A stretch of 64,000 nt of DNA from JABCYV01 sp963696025 (GCA_963696025.1 CAVOII010000005.1:186001-250000), one strand, 5' to 3'; positions 34,965 through 45,119 are shown, numbered from the stretch's first letter. Notes: generated by a model not told the origin, from the sequence alone. A program made the numbers and translations.

Positions 34965-35210
34965 ATGATCAGCGCCATTCCTCATCCAGCCCAACCCGGA
35001 GATGCGTCTCAACCCACCACAGTCCGCCAACCGTCGCCTCAAGCGACTCCGCAGCCCTCTCCAACCGACACGGTTCAACTGAGCGGTGCTGCCCTCGCAG
35101 CCAGAGCAATTATCCAGGAGGCAACCGAGAACCGGGTTCAAACTGCTAGAGAAGCCGCTACTGGCGACGTGCAAGCCAAAGAACCTATTAGCAAGAGAAT
35201 CCGCTGCTAA
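34965..35210 (+). CDS. small protein of unknown function, possibly FlgM-like
   Basis: An 81-residue soluble protein with a strong ribosome site (AGGAGG, 4 bases before the ATG). Residues 1-33 are Pro/Gln/Thr-rich and disordered; residues 34-80 contain DTVQLSGAALAARAI, a short helix, then NRVQTAREAATGDVQAKEPI and SKRI. This order (disordered head, D-V-x-L-S motif, helix, then R-x-A-x-x-G-x-V-x-x-x-x-I) is reminiscent of anti-sigma-28 FlgM. The FliA-like promoter upstream points the same way. Identity is low by eye, so I leave it unnamed. It could equally be one of the acidobacterial small proteins with no assigned role. Confidence 0.65.
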   Translation: MISAIPHPAQPGDASQPTTVRQPSPQATPQPSPTDTVQLSGAALAARAIIQEATENRVQTAREAATGDVQAKEPISKRIRC

Positions 35211-35233
35211 GTAAGAGCTAATTACCACAAACC

Positions 35234-35296
35234 CAAACGGAAACGGCCACACTCAATCTGAACGTGGCCTTCATTCCCGGCAACGAACTACTTGGG
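35234..35296. repeat. degraded copy A of the rRNA terminator plus 5S tail
   Basis: ACGGAAACGGCCAC with GTGGCC (35245-35250 and 35264-35269) forms a terminator-like hairpin, followed by CATTCCCGGCAACGAACTAC. The working rRNA terminator and 5S 3' end (37722-37790) read the same way: hairpin, TTTATTTATG, CCGGCAACGACCTACTCTCC. Copy A is the most diverged of three. Confidence 0.55.
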
Positions 35297-35355
35297 CCCC
35301 ACTCCTGCCTTTTGTTCTGCGTGGTCACGACCGTGCTAACCGGCTCCCGCAGGCG

Positions 35356-36060
35356 TCATTTCGTAGGGTCCTTTTTCTGCTGGGCACGACGCGCGGCTTC
35401 GGCGACAGAAATCTGGTCCCCCGTCTGGCTTGCCGGAACCAGTGTCTCATCGCCGCCGCTGATCGTTTCACCGGTGACGGTGCGTTGTAAGTTCTGGGGC
35501 TGCGCTACCGGCGATGCCGGGCCATTGCCGGGTGCTTGCGGCGCTGGTGCCGGCGTCTCTAGGTGCGCTTCCTCGACCGAGACCCGGTCCTTGTCCACTA
35601 CCTTGCTCGGATCCAGCGGCTTCAGCTTCGAGGATTTCAGCTCATAGCTACCCTGTTCCGGAGACATGAGAATAAGGCGGCCGTGTCCCTTCATCATGCC
35701 TGTGGCAATTTCCACCCGGATGAAATGTGCCTGGCCTGCCTTCAGGTCCAATTCCACCCCGGATTGCGCGTCATTGGAGCGGAAGTTATGTTTTCCCGCA
35801 TCGAGCCTGACCGTGAAGTAGCGGCCGTTTTCCATCCGGGCCAGCTGGACTTCATCGCAATAAACCGAAGGTGCCAGAGCACTGCCCACAAACTGCTTAT
35901 AGCGGTAAACGTAAACCGTTGCCTGCGACTGCTGAGAGTTGGACTGTTGAGAATTGGACTGCTGGGCTTGGGTCGTTGCTGGGCCTGACGCCGGCGCTTG
36001 AGCGAATGCAAGCAAGCCCGTCAGCGAGATAGCCAAAGATAGAATTCTAAGTGCGCGCAT
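35356..36060 (-). CDS. DUF2846-type secreted protein
   Basis: A 234-residue exported protein: signal peptide (ILSLAISLTGLLAFAQA), then a Gln/Ser-rich tandem (QQSNS repeated), then a DUF2846-like core from about residue 48 (ATVYVYRYKQFVGSALAPSV, then YCDEVQLARMENGRYFTVRL, then AGKHNF, and GVELDLKAGQAHFIRVEI). The core is a small beta-sandwich predicted to sit in the periplasm or on the surface. The tail is Pro-rich and then charged (AEAARRAQQKKD). Function unknown. The neighbour on the same strand is a DUF4230 gene, separated by about 300 gene-free bases. Confidence 0.82.
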   Translation of the reverse strand: MRALRILSLAISLTGLLAFAQAPASGPATTQAQQSNSQQSNSQQSQATVYVYRYKQFVGSALAPSVYCDEVQLARMENGRYFTVRLDAGKHNFRSNDAQSGVELDLKAGQAHFIRVEIATGMMKGHGRLILMSPEQGSYELKSSKLKPLDPSKVVDKDRVSVEEAHLETPAPAPQAPGNGPASPVAQPQNLQRTVTGETISGGDETLVPASQTGDQISVAEAARRAQQKKDPTK

Positions 36061-36366
36061 GGCGTCCTTTCATCTCCGACTCTTTGCCAGGTGGTCGACA
36101 GGATGACAAAGCAGTCTCGGTCTCTTAAAGCGTATTTTTGCCCAGCATTCGCGCTCAAGTTACCCCAGTACCATCACGCTAGGGGTGCCTAACCTGCAAA
36201 TTGACAGCCGGACAGGTGCCGAACAGAATTATTCGCGTTCTTCAATTTGCAAAGACACAAATGGCCTGGATGCAACAAGGAAAAAACAGATGTCCAAAAC
36301 TCGTAAAGAATGGCTAACCGCTGCGGTGAGACATGATGCACACAGCTAGTGCGACAACCGCACTTC
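36061..36366. other. gene-free spacer
   Basis: About 300 bases without a gene. TGCAAATTGA at 36195-36204 is inverted as TCAATTTGCA at 36242-36251, a possible weak stem. Nothing else stands out. Confidence 0.4.
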
Positions 36367-37053
36367 CTAGTCGAAGGCAATTTTCTCGAATCCCAAGCCC
36401 TGCAGCAGACTACTGATGGTTAAGGTCGCATTCTGCTGGGCGGTCCGCAAAATGCCATCTGCCAGGGCCGCCTCTTGCAGTTGACGCTCGCCTTCCTGAC
36501 GCACCTGGGTTTCCAGGTTGGGGTCGGTAGGAACCAGCAGTCCGGTTTGCCTGGAATACACGCGGGTCTTCGCGCTATCGAGGCGGGTGCTGAACACCTG
36601 CGGCTCGGGAAGATGCAGACGAATTTGTTTGCCATCCACGGTAACGTCGCCCGGCTTCAAACTCGAGAAATCAATTCCAGCAACAACCTCGCCGTGCACC
36701 AGCAGCAGGAGGCGATCACCGGCCAGAAAATCCGGGAAGATGGAGTTCTCTTTGGCCCCGCTCACCAGCTTGTCCATGGTGTAGACCACGGTTTCCAGGC
36801 GCTGCAGCCGCTGAATGCGATCGACCACCGTGGGCTGGCTTACATCAATACTGAGGGTTCGGCCCGTCACCGCCGACCACATACGGCTCAACAGACCCGG
36901 CCCGGAACTTCGCGAAAGCACCCAGCCACCGAGAGAACCGACAACCACAACCCCGAGCAGCAGCCCGACGAAAAGCGGAATGATGACCGCCAACACAGCT
37001 GAGGGTCGAGCAGGTTTACCAAGGGGAAGACCTGCATCTGGGTCAGGAGACAT
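36367..37053 (-). CDS. DUF4230 membrane-anchored protein
   Basis: A 228-residue protein with one N-terminal membrane helix (AVLAVIIPLFVGLLLGVVVV, about residues 20-40) and an outside domain. The DUF4230 pattern is visible: a short start VVDRIQRLQRLETVVYTMDK, then LLLLVHGEVVAGIDFSSLKP, then GDVTVDGKQIRLHLPEPQVF, and a C-terminal helix rich in Glu/Gln (VRQEGERQLQEAALADGI) ending LLQGLGFEKIAFD. Function unknown; such proteins are widespread single-pass membrane proteins. It lies downstream (in minus-strand order) of the rRNA operon and its terminator copies. Confidence 0.85.
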   Translation of the reverse strand: MSPDPDAGLPLGKPARPSAVLAVIIPLFVGLLLGVVVVGSLGGWVLSRSSGPGLLSRMWSAVTGRTLSIDVSQPTVVDRIQRLQRLETVVYTMDKLVSGAKENSIFPDFLAGDRLLLLVHGEVVAGIDFSSLKPGDVTVDGKQIRLHLPEPQVFSTRLDSAKTRVYSRQTGLLVPTDPNLETQVRQEGERQLQEAALADGILRTAQQNATLTISSLLQGLGFEKIAFD

Positions 37054-37218
37054 TGAGCAAGGTTATCACCGTGCAGATGCTCCTATCTGACCGACTTCGT
37101 GATCGCCTACGCTCCGGAAGAAAAACCACTGGCCGTAATCACAGTGCTTCACGGTCGCCGCAATCCTCGCGTCATAGCTGCGATACTGCAAGGGAGAGGC
37201 TAAGCCCACCAGAACGGA

Positions 37219-37283
37219 AAAGGCCACGCTCATTTCCGAACGTGGCCTTTATTTATGCCGGCAATGACCCACTCTCCCACAGG
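37219..37283 (-). repeat. copy B of the rRNA terminator plus 5S 3' tail
   Basis: AAGGCCACG (37220-37228) pairs with CGTGGCCTT (37241-37249). This is followed by TATTTATGCCGGCAATGACC and CACTCTCCCACA, which is the 3' end of 5S rRNA read on the plus strand (compare CCGGCAACGACCTACTCTCC at 37761). After 37283 the 5S similarity stops. It is a partial 5S duplication with its terminator, 500 bases from the intact gene. Confidence 0.75.
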
Positions 37284-37404
37284 TGCGGCACGGGCGCCCC
37301 GCCCGCGAAAGGACTACTTCCGGTCTTGAATTCCATTTGGGCAGCATATTTCTCGAGTATGTTCATTCGTCACTGACAAGAAACCACGTTCCGAATCATT
37401 CTGC

Positions 37405-37515
37405 AACCTAACATGGCTGATTCCATGTTCCCGGGCCAACTCCGAAACTTTCCTTCCCGCCTCGTGCTCTTTCAATGCCCACGATCTGTTCTTCGCTGAA
37501 TCGTCCCCTCTTCAT
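37405..37515 (-). mobile_element. remnant of an IS3-family orfA
   Basis: From ATG 37515 (GGAGG upstream on the minus strand) the frame reads MKRGRFSEEQIVGI, then needs a one-base shift to continue LKEHEAGRKVSELAREHGIS. This is the first helix-turn-helix of IS3-family OrfA transposases. After about 37 codons the similarity ends; no orfB or terminal repeats were seen. The element is truncated and frameshifted, and lies between copy B of the terminator and the rRNA operon. Confidence 0.75.
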
Positions 37516-37721
37516 GCCATGGTCCTCCTTCATCGCTACTGCCGCGACGCGAGGTCCCCAATTCTAGCTGGTTGAGTTTTTCGAGGGCAGGTCAAGAGGA
37601 AACAGAATCATCGCCAACCGTCACTGTCAAGTGGTTCCGTAAGCCCGCCGTGACACGAGTAGAAATCAAAGCTGGCGAGCATCTATGGCAGCCTTAGGAG
37701 CTCTCCGTCAGTCCAAAAGGA

Positions 37722-37757
37722 AAAGGCCAATCTGATTTCTCAGACTGGCCTTTATTT
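37722..37757 (-). terminator. terminator of the rRNA operon
   Basis: AAGGCCAATCTG at the low-coordinate side pairs with CAGACTGGCCTT ending at 37752 (one mismatch). In minus-strand transcription it lies a few bases past the 5S rRNA 3' end. The T-rich stretch of the minus strand follows the hairpin (CCTTTTCCTTTTGG). Confidence 0.7.
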
Positions 37758-37759
37758 AT

Positions 37760-37876
<117 letters not shown>

Positions 37877-37884
37877 AAGCGTAG

Positions 37885-38153
37885 CAGCCAGTGGCTAGTG
37901 ATTAGTAGTCAGTGACTAGCAACTTGCAGCTGCAAACTTGTGAAAGATCTCCGAGGACAATGCCTCACAACTGAATAGATTGGATTTTTCTGATCACTGG
38001 CCACCAGCCACTGATCACTACTTCGGCTTTTCGTCGGCGCACAGTCGTCAGTCACTATGCTTCAGTCTCATCCAGTTTTTGACGAGTCACTGAATACGCT
38101 GCAGCTTTCGAACAGTTTCGAACTGAAAGCTGACAGCTGAGTGCTGACGGCTG
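37885..38153. repeat. word-repeat hairpins in the 23S-5S spacer
   Basis: The spacer is filled with imperfect repeats of short words: AGCCAGTGGCTAGTGATTAG, AGTCAGTGACTAGC, then the opposite-sense GATCACTGGCCACCAGCCAC and TGATCACTAC, then CAGTCGTCAGTCACTATG, and finally CAGCTTTCGAAC with GAACTGAAAGCTG. Opposite-sense halves can pair. The same style is seen at 1106-1173, 2294-2373 and 42256-42322. Confidence 0.65.
37967..37983. other. 23S processing stem, 3' side
   Basis: ACAACTGAATAGATTGG is the exact reverse complement of CCAATCTATTCAGTTGT at 42008-42024. The pair brackets the 23S gene and would bring its ends together in the precursor transcript, as expected of an RNase III processing stalk. 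Confidence 0.8.
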
Positions 38154-38395
38154 TTTTTAATGCACCGAGTAAATTTTATGGTCAAGCCGAACGGGCGATT
38201 AGTGCGGGTAAGCTTCAAACATTACTGCTCTTCCACTTCCCGTCTATCAACCAGGTAGTCTTCCTGGGCCCTTCTTATCCCTTACGGGTTGGGAGATCTC
38301 ATCTTGAGGAGTGCTTCCCGCTTATATGCATTCAGCGGTTATCACAACCGAACTTCGCTACCCAGCTATGCCGTTGGCACGACAGCTGGAACACA

Positions 38396-38434
<39 letters not shown>

Positions 38435-38494
38435 GTCCTCTCAAATCTCCTGCGCCCACAACAGATAGGGACCGAACTGTCTCGCGACGTTCTG

Positions 38495-38541
<47 letters not shown>

Positions 38542-38555
38542 AACCTTCTACAGCT

Positions 38556-38591
<36 letters not shown>

Positions 38592-38618
38592 GGAGCGTCG
38601 ATATGAACTCTTGGCTCC

Positions 38619-38673
<55 letters not shown>

Positions 38674-38811
38674 GCAGAACCACCGGATCACTAAAGCCTA
38701 CTTTCGTACCTGCTCGTCTTGTAGGACTCGCAGTCAACCACGCTTATGCTTTTGCACTCGTCGGCTGATTTCCAAACAGCCTGAGCGTAGCTTCGCGCGC
38801 CTCCGTTACCG

Positions 38812-38847
<36 letters not shown>

Positions 38848-38997
38848 TACTATGTCCCTCTCCCGGTTCACGGGAGTAGGTTAGAACCACAGATCTCGCA
38901 GGGTGGTATCTCACCGTTGGCTCCTCCAAGCCCGAGAGCCTGGAATCAAAGCCTCCCACCTATCCTGCGCAGCAAGGGCCATAGTTCATAGTAAAGG

Positions 38998-39030
<33 letters not shown>

Positions 39031-39101
39031 TTGCGGGCAACCGGCATCTTCACCGGCACTACAAGTTCGCCGTGTCAGTCGGCAAGACAGTCGCACTTTC
39101 G

Positions 39102-39148
<47 letters not shown>

Positions 39149-39777
39149 CAGTTATCGTCTCACTCTGTTTCCAGAGAAGCTGGACTTTATCTTTCACATC
39201 CAGTGTTCATCGTCGCGGCGATGGCCCGGATCTTCTCGATGCCCTCAATCGCGAGATGTTCTCCCTTTGACATCAGTTGCAGGACGTTCCTGAACTTCGC
39301 GAAATCAACTCGCTTCTTTGATTTGAGCGGATGCTCTTCAAAGAAGGGAATGATTCGTTGGTTCAGATGGTCCAAACTACGCACCCGATAAGCCATTCGC
39401 TCTGCGTGGTTTGTTCGAACCACGCCGCACCCAAAGAACTTCTTGAGCGCATGTAGCAATTGAATGTCTCTCTGGTGTTGTACAACGGTGAATTCAGGAA
39501 GCACTTGGAAACCAGAAGTCATCTCCGGATGTCGGTTGATGCCGACGAAGAAACAACCTTCGCCGTCAACAAACCAACCACCCATTGCGCTTCCAAATTT
39601 CCAGGATGTGACTGAACGTAAAGTCTCTGAGGGTTCTCCATGGTTGGAGCCTTCCCTGCGGATTGTCCCCTTGTCCGTCAGATTTTGACTGCTGTCAGTT
39701 ACGACAGCGAGTACTGATCGGCTGTATGAGGAGTTTCCCGCATATAGTTCAGTTTTACTAAGGCTAGCGAATCGTTA
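39149..39777 (-). ncRNA. group I intron in 23S rRNA
   Basis: Insertion splits CGGTCCTAAGGT from AGCGAAATTCCTTG, i.e. after the base equivalent to E. coli U1931. P1: exon CTAAGGU pairs with intron GCCUUAG (39764-39758), with the required U-G wobble at the 5' splice site. P10: the 3' exon AGCGAA pairs with intron UUCGCU (39771-39766). Core text resembles the Tetrahymena LSU intron: ATGCGGGAAACTCC (P4 side), ACAGCCGATCAGTAC, CTGACGGACAAGGGG, P8 CTCC-aaccat-GGAG, and P7 CAGAGACTTTACG. The last intron base is G. A terminal hairpin CTCTG-GAAA-CAGAG lies just before the 3' splice site. An endonuclease gene lies between P7 and that hairpin. Self-splicing is expected but untested. Confidence 0.93.
39187..39641 (-). 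pseudogene. LAGLIDADG homing endonuclease in the intron, frameshifted
   Basis: Single-motif LAGLIDADG family. The main frame (ATG 39585 to stop at 39187, 132 residues) reads GGWFVDGEGCFFVGINRHPE, then FQVLPEFTVVQHQRDIQLLH, HALKKFFGCG, AYRVRSLDHLNQRIIPFFEE and a helical tail, all typical of intron endonucleases. The natural start seems to be ATG 39641 inside P8: it reads MENPQRLYVQSHPGNLEAQW, then VVG, and joins FVDGEGCF only if one base is added near 39576. Either a one-base deletion has broken the gene, or a short form starts at 39585 with the motif at its extreme N-terminus. A single-motif enzyme would act as a homodimer on intron-less 23S genes. Confidence 0.85.
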
Positions 39778-39812
<35 letters not shown>

Positions 39813-40594
39813 TGGGGCTTCAGTTCGAAGCTTCGCCTTGCGGCTAACCTCTCCCTTTAACCTTCCAGCACCGGGCAGGCGTCAGCCCCTATACGTCGTT
39901 TTCGACTTTGCAGAGACCTGTGTTTTTGTTAAACAGTCGCAGTGCGCATTTCTCTGCGGCCTCTTCGGGCTATGAACCCTAGTGAGGCACCCCTTCTCCC
40001 GAAGTTACGGGGTTAATTTGCCGAGTTCCTTACCAACTGTTCTCACGAGCGCCTTTGGATATTCTCCTCGTCTACCTGTGTCGGTTTGAGGTACGGTTCC
40101 CTTACATTCTCCTTAGAGGTTTTTCTTGGCAGTGTGGAATCGGCAGCTTTCCTCCATACGGAGTACTGCTTTGCGTCTCAGTCGATAACTTCCCTGCGGA
40201 TTTGCCTACAGGAAACGACTTACACGCATCGACCGTCATAGCCATAGGACGGCCTGCTTATCCTACTGCGTCACCCCATCGTGATAACGAACACAAGGGA
40301 GGTCCGGAATATTAACCGGATGTCCATCGGCTACGCCTTTCGGCCTCGCCTTAGGGACCGCCTGACCCTGAGCGGATTAACCTTTCTCAGGAAACCTTAG
40401 ACTTTCGGCGCGGAGGGTTCCCACCTCCGTTATCGCTACTTATGCCGGCAGGGTCTCTTCTCAACCGTCGACCAGTCTTCTCAGTCTGGCTTCAAACTGT
40501 TGAGAATGCTCTCCTACCACGCATCATCTGTTCGACGATGCATTCGCTGCTTCGGTACCAAGCTTGAGCCCCGTTAAATTGTCGGCACCGGACC

Positions 40595-40663
<69 letters not shown>

Positions 40664-40736
40664 GGCGTTCCGACTTCCTTTCCCACTTAGCTTGAATTTG
40701 GGGACCTTAGCAGGCGATCTGGACTGTTTTCCTCTC

Positions 40737-40771
<35 letters not shown>

Positions 40772-41695
40772 CGCTGGTTGTTCTATGGCATTCGAAGTTT
40801 GGTTGGATTCAGTAAGCTGGAAAGCCCCCTAGTCCATCCAGGTCTCTACCACCACGACAAATCACGCGAGGCTAGCCCTAAAGCTATTTCGGAGAGAACG
40901 AGCTATCACGGAATTTGATTAGCCTTTCACCCCTACCCTCAGCTCATCGGAGCTTTTTTCAACAAACAGCCGTTCGGCCCTCCAGTGGGTTTTACCCCAC
41001 CTTCAGCCTGGCCAAGGGTAGATCATCCCGCTTCGCGTCTATTCCTGCCAACTGATTCGCCCTATTAGGACTCGCTTTCGCTGCGGCTCGCTTGCGCTTA
41101 ACCTTGCTGACAAGAATAACTAGCCGGCTCATTATGCAATAGGCACGCGGTCAGACTTTCGGCTTGCGCCGCATAGTCCTCCCACCGTTTGTAGGCACAC
41201 GGTTTCAGGTACTATTTCACTCCCCTCGCAGGGGTTCTTTTCGCCTTTCCCTCACGGTACTGGTTCACTATCGGTCAGAAGCTAGTATTTAGCCTTACGG
41301 GATGGTCCCCGTAGCTTCCCGCAAAGTTTCTCGTGCTCCGCGGTACTCAGGTATCGGCTTCGAGTCCAGTTCGTTTTCGCTTACGTGGCTATCACACTCT
41401 ATGGCCCCGCTTTCCAGCGGGCTTCAGCTAACGACTGGATTGGTAACTCTACTGTTGCCGACCCTACAACCCCGGCCACACCCGAAGGTATGACTGGTTT
41501 AGGCTAATTCCGATTTCGCTCGCCACTACTTTCGGAATCGAGGTTTCTTTCTTTTCCTCCAGGTACTGAGATGGTTCACTTCCCTGGGTTCGCTCGTCCC
41601 CAACTATGGATTCATTGGGGCGTACTAGAGTTTTACCCTAGTGGGTTTCCCCATTCGGAAATCCCCGGATCAAAGCCTGCTTGCGGCTCCCCGAG

Positions 41696-41728
<33 letters not shown>

Positions 41729-42007
41729 GCTTCTGCCAAGGCATCCACCATGCGCCCTTAGTAGCTTGACCATAAAATTTACTCGACACACTTCGGATCG
41801 CTCCGAAACACGCCGCGCAAACTCTATGGGCCTAGATCCTGCTCATCGCACGCAACATAGGTTTTCCTTCGTGAACCTTATTGTCCTCTGTGGTTAAAGC
41901 TTTTGACTTTAGCTCCAGAGAATAAAAAACTCAGAAGAAATCCGCGCTGCGTACACCAGCAGATTTTCTCTCAGGCACTCATAAAAATTTACAGCCTTGT
42001 AGATTGC

Positions 42008-42024
42008 CCAATCTATTCAGTTGT
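42008..42024. other. 23S processing stem, 5' side
   Basis: CCAATCTATTCAGTTGT, partner of 37967-37983. On the transcribed strand it is preceded by ATTTG, giving TTTGACAACTGAATAG, a common leader phrase before bacterial 23S genes. Confidence 0.8.
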
Positions 42025-42093
42025 CAAATATCGTCCTCGCTAGTTCGCACTAGCTGCCTGCCTCGGCGGGTATGGATTGTTGTTGCCAACCCA

Positions 42094-42163
42094 ATGTTCG
42101 GCGTCAAGTGACATTCATTGACCGTGAACTGGATTCACGGTTGTCACGTTTGACGCCCAACAT
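42094..42163. other. long hairpin in the tRNA-Ala to 23S spacer
   Basis: ATGTTCGGCGTCAAGTGACA at the left pairs with TGTCACGTTTGACGCCCAAC and AT at the right (a few mismatches), with an inner stem CCGTGAA/TTCACGG. It may be a processing site between tRNA-Ala and 23S in the precursor. Confidence 0.6.
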
Positions 42164-42175
42164 TAGGCTGAGACT

Positions 42176-42251
42176 TGGTGGAGCTGACCGGGATCGAACC
42201 GGTGGCCTCCTGGTTGCAAACCAGGCGCTCTCCCAGCTGAGCTACAGCCCC
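42176..42251 (-). tRNA. tRNA-Ala (TGC)
   Basis: Minus strand: acceptor GGGGCTG pairs with CAGCTCC, then A and an encoded CCA. The anticodon loop TTTGCAA gives TGC (plus-strand 42216-42218). The T arm is CCGGTTCGATCCCGG. Located in the 16S-23S spacer downstream of tRNA-Ile, the usual order. 76 nt. Confidence 0.95.
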
Positions 42252-42255
42252 TCAC

Positions 42256-42322
42256 AGTTGCCAGTTGCCAGTGACTAGTCGCTAGTTTTACTAGCCACTG
42301 ATCACTAATCACTAGCCGCTGA
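42256..42322. repeat. word-repeat hairpin between the two spacer tRNAs
   Basis: Left half: AGTTGCCAGTTGCCAGTGAC, then TAGTCGCTAGT. Right half in opposite sense: ACTAGCCACTGATCACTAAT, then CACTAGCCGCTGATT. The words are shared with the 23S-5S spacer element. The halves can pair imperfectly. Confidence 0.65.
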
Positions 42323-42326
42323 TTTC

Positions 42327-42403
42327 TGGTGGGCCTGGGTAGAGTTGAACTACCGACCTCACCCTTATCAGGGGTGCGCTCTAGCCACCTGAGCTACAGG
42401 CCC
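42327..42403 (-). tRNA. tRNA-Ile (GAT)
   Basis: Minus strand: acceptor GGGCCTG pairs with CAGGCCC, then A and an encoded CCA. The anticodon loop CTGATAA gives GAT (plus-strand 42367-42369). The T arm contains GGTAGTTCAACTCTACC. 77 nt, in the 16S-23S spacer. Confidence 0.95.
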
Positions 42404-42460
42404 GGTTGTTATTTCTAGGATAAACCAGAAGACCCGGAGCCCAAAATCACTCTTCCCATC

Positions 42461-42577
42461 TTGTCATCCCGAAAGAAGCCGAGGGATCCCTACCACGTCC
42501 TGCGCTGGCGGTAGGGATGCTTCGACTGCAAGCGAGCTTCGCCTTCGCGAATCTCGCTTTTTCGCTCAGCATGACAA
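42461..42577. repeat. intergenic repeat with inverted ends in the 16S-tRNA spacer
   Basis: The ends TTGTCAT (42461-42467) and ATGACAA (42571-42577) are inverted. Inside, GGGATCCCTACC and GGTAGGGAT pair, and GCGAGCTTCGCCTTCGCGAA is followed by TCTCGC. The phrase TTCGCTCAGCATGACAA recurs as TTTGCTCAGGATGACAA near 53280, and a related arm lies at the left window edge. It looks like a genome-wide repeat rather than part of the rRNA transcript unit proper. Confidence 0.6.
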
Positions 42578-42780
42578 AGCAAAAATGATTCGAGGACAAA
42601 GGTTGAACGCGCGCTCCAGCTAAGCCGGAGCTGACCATCATGCGGATGGACTCGAGCAAGAGAGGTCCGAACGAGACTCCCTCTTCTCTCCTCAGGTTAT
42701 GTGGATGGAAAAGGGGTACATGGCAACCTCTTCCGTATGTTTAATCCCCGAAGGGCCGCGGAAGTGCCATGACGTTCTCT

Positions 42781-44301
<1,521 letters not shown>

Positions 44302-44375
44302 GAAACCTGTTGTCTGCCGACGGGTAGTTGGCAGACCGCCACCATCGCGCTCGAAGGCACGTGGTGGCCTATCTT

Positions 44376-44414
44376 GTGAGATCGCTCGGATTCGAACCCG
44401 AGTCTTCCTCTCAC
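44376..44414 (-). other. tRNA-like mini-hairpin in the 16S leader
   Basis: On the transcribed strand GTGAGA pairs with TCTCAC. Inside is CTCGG-GTTCGAAT-CCGAG-type text, that is a canonical T arm with a TTCGAAT loop. The piece looks like the acceptor/T-arm half of a tRNA without D and anticodon arms. Just upstream lies TTCTTTGACA (44436-44445), boxA-like. Confidence 0.6.
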
Positions 44415-44531
44415 GACTGGCACGTTCAACCTAGTTGTCAAAGAACCGAATCGCCTTCCGCCTGAGCGGCGCGCTTTCAGTCCAGTGCGGAGACACACGA
44501 ATGTGAATCCGCCTGTCCTCGAAACCTGTTC

Positions 44532-44560
44532 AAGTTACTCGTTCCACCACACCCTGTCAA
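44532..44560 (-). promoter_or_regulatory. candidate rRNA operon promoter
   Basis: On the minus strand: TTGACA (44560-44555), a 17-base spacer, TAACTT (44537-44532). The -35 is perfect and the -10 poor (3 of 6). About 225 bases upstream of the mature 16S 5' end, a normal leader length. Confidence 0.5.
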
Positions 44561-45119
44561 CCCATTGTGCCCACAGGATTTCCACCTGTTTTTCACAATT
44601 GGGGAGCTGTGCTCGTGTAACGGCGGGCGCCTCGCCCGTCTACCAAAGCTCATTTGAGCGCGAAACAGAACACATCCTCCGGCTCCACTCCAGTACCTTT
44701 CGGCACGAGCCGTTTTCAGGCACGAGCAGGCGGAAGACGCTTCACTTGGTAAAAGATCTTATGGAGGTTCTTGCCAATGTCAGACTTGAAGGCCTGACTT
44801 ACCGGAACCCTTCGAGGAACTCAGTCCCCGAATGAAAACTCCGTGGCCGGAGTTGAATTTCCAAGAGTTACCTGTAAACCTTAGATGCCGGACGCGCGAC
44901 GAGAGTTGCAGAATTTCACCCGGCTAGCCACACACTGCTCTCGGTGAATTGTTTATACCAGAGGAATGCCACAGGCGCAAGCAGAAGTTTACCAAGTTGG
45001 TGCGGGAAACGGCTGCCTCTCGACCGTAGTTGCGCCGCCTAAACAGAAGAACCCCGAAAAACGATGTGACGGTTGTCACAGCCTTGCGGCTTGTCCACCG
45101 ACGAAGATGAAGATATAGA
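44561..45119. other. gene-free region upstream of the rRNA operon
   Basis: About 560 bases with no supported gene. Small perfect hairpins occur: ACTCCG-tggc-CGGAGT near 44840 and TGTGAC-ggtt-GTCACA at 45065-45080. Upstream promoter or Fis-like elements may be present but cannot be recognised. Confidence 0.4.

Noticed and set aside
34838..35149. Open frame overlapping the small FlgM-like gene in another frame
   Set aside because: Its sequence becomes Ser/Arg-rich shadow text; the 34965 frame has the strong ribosome site and protein-like composition.
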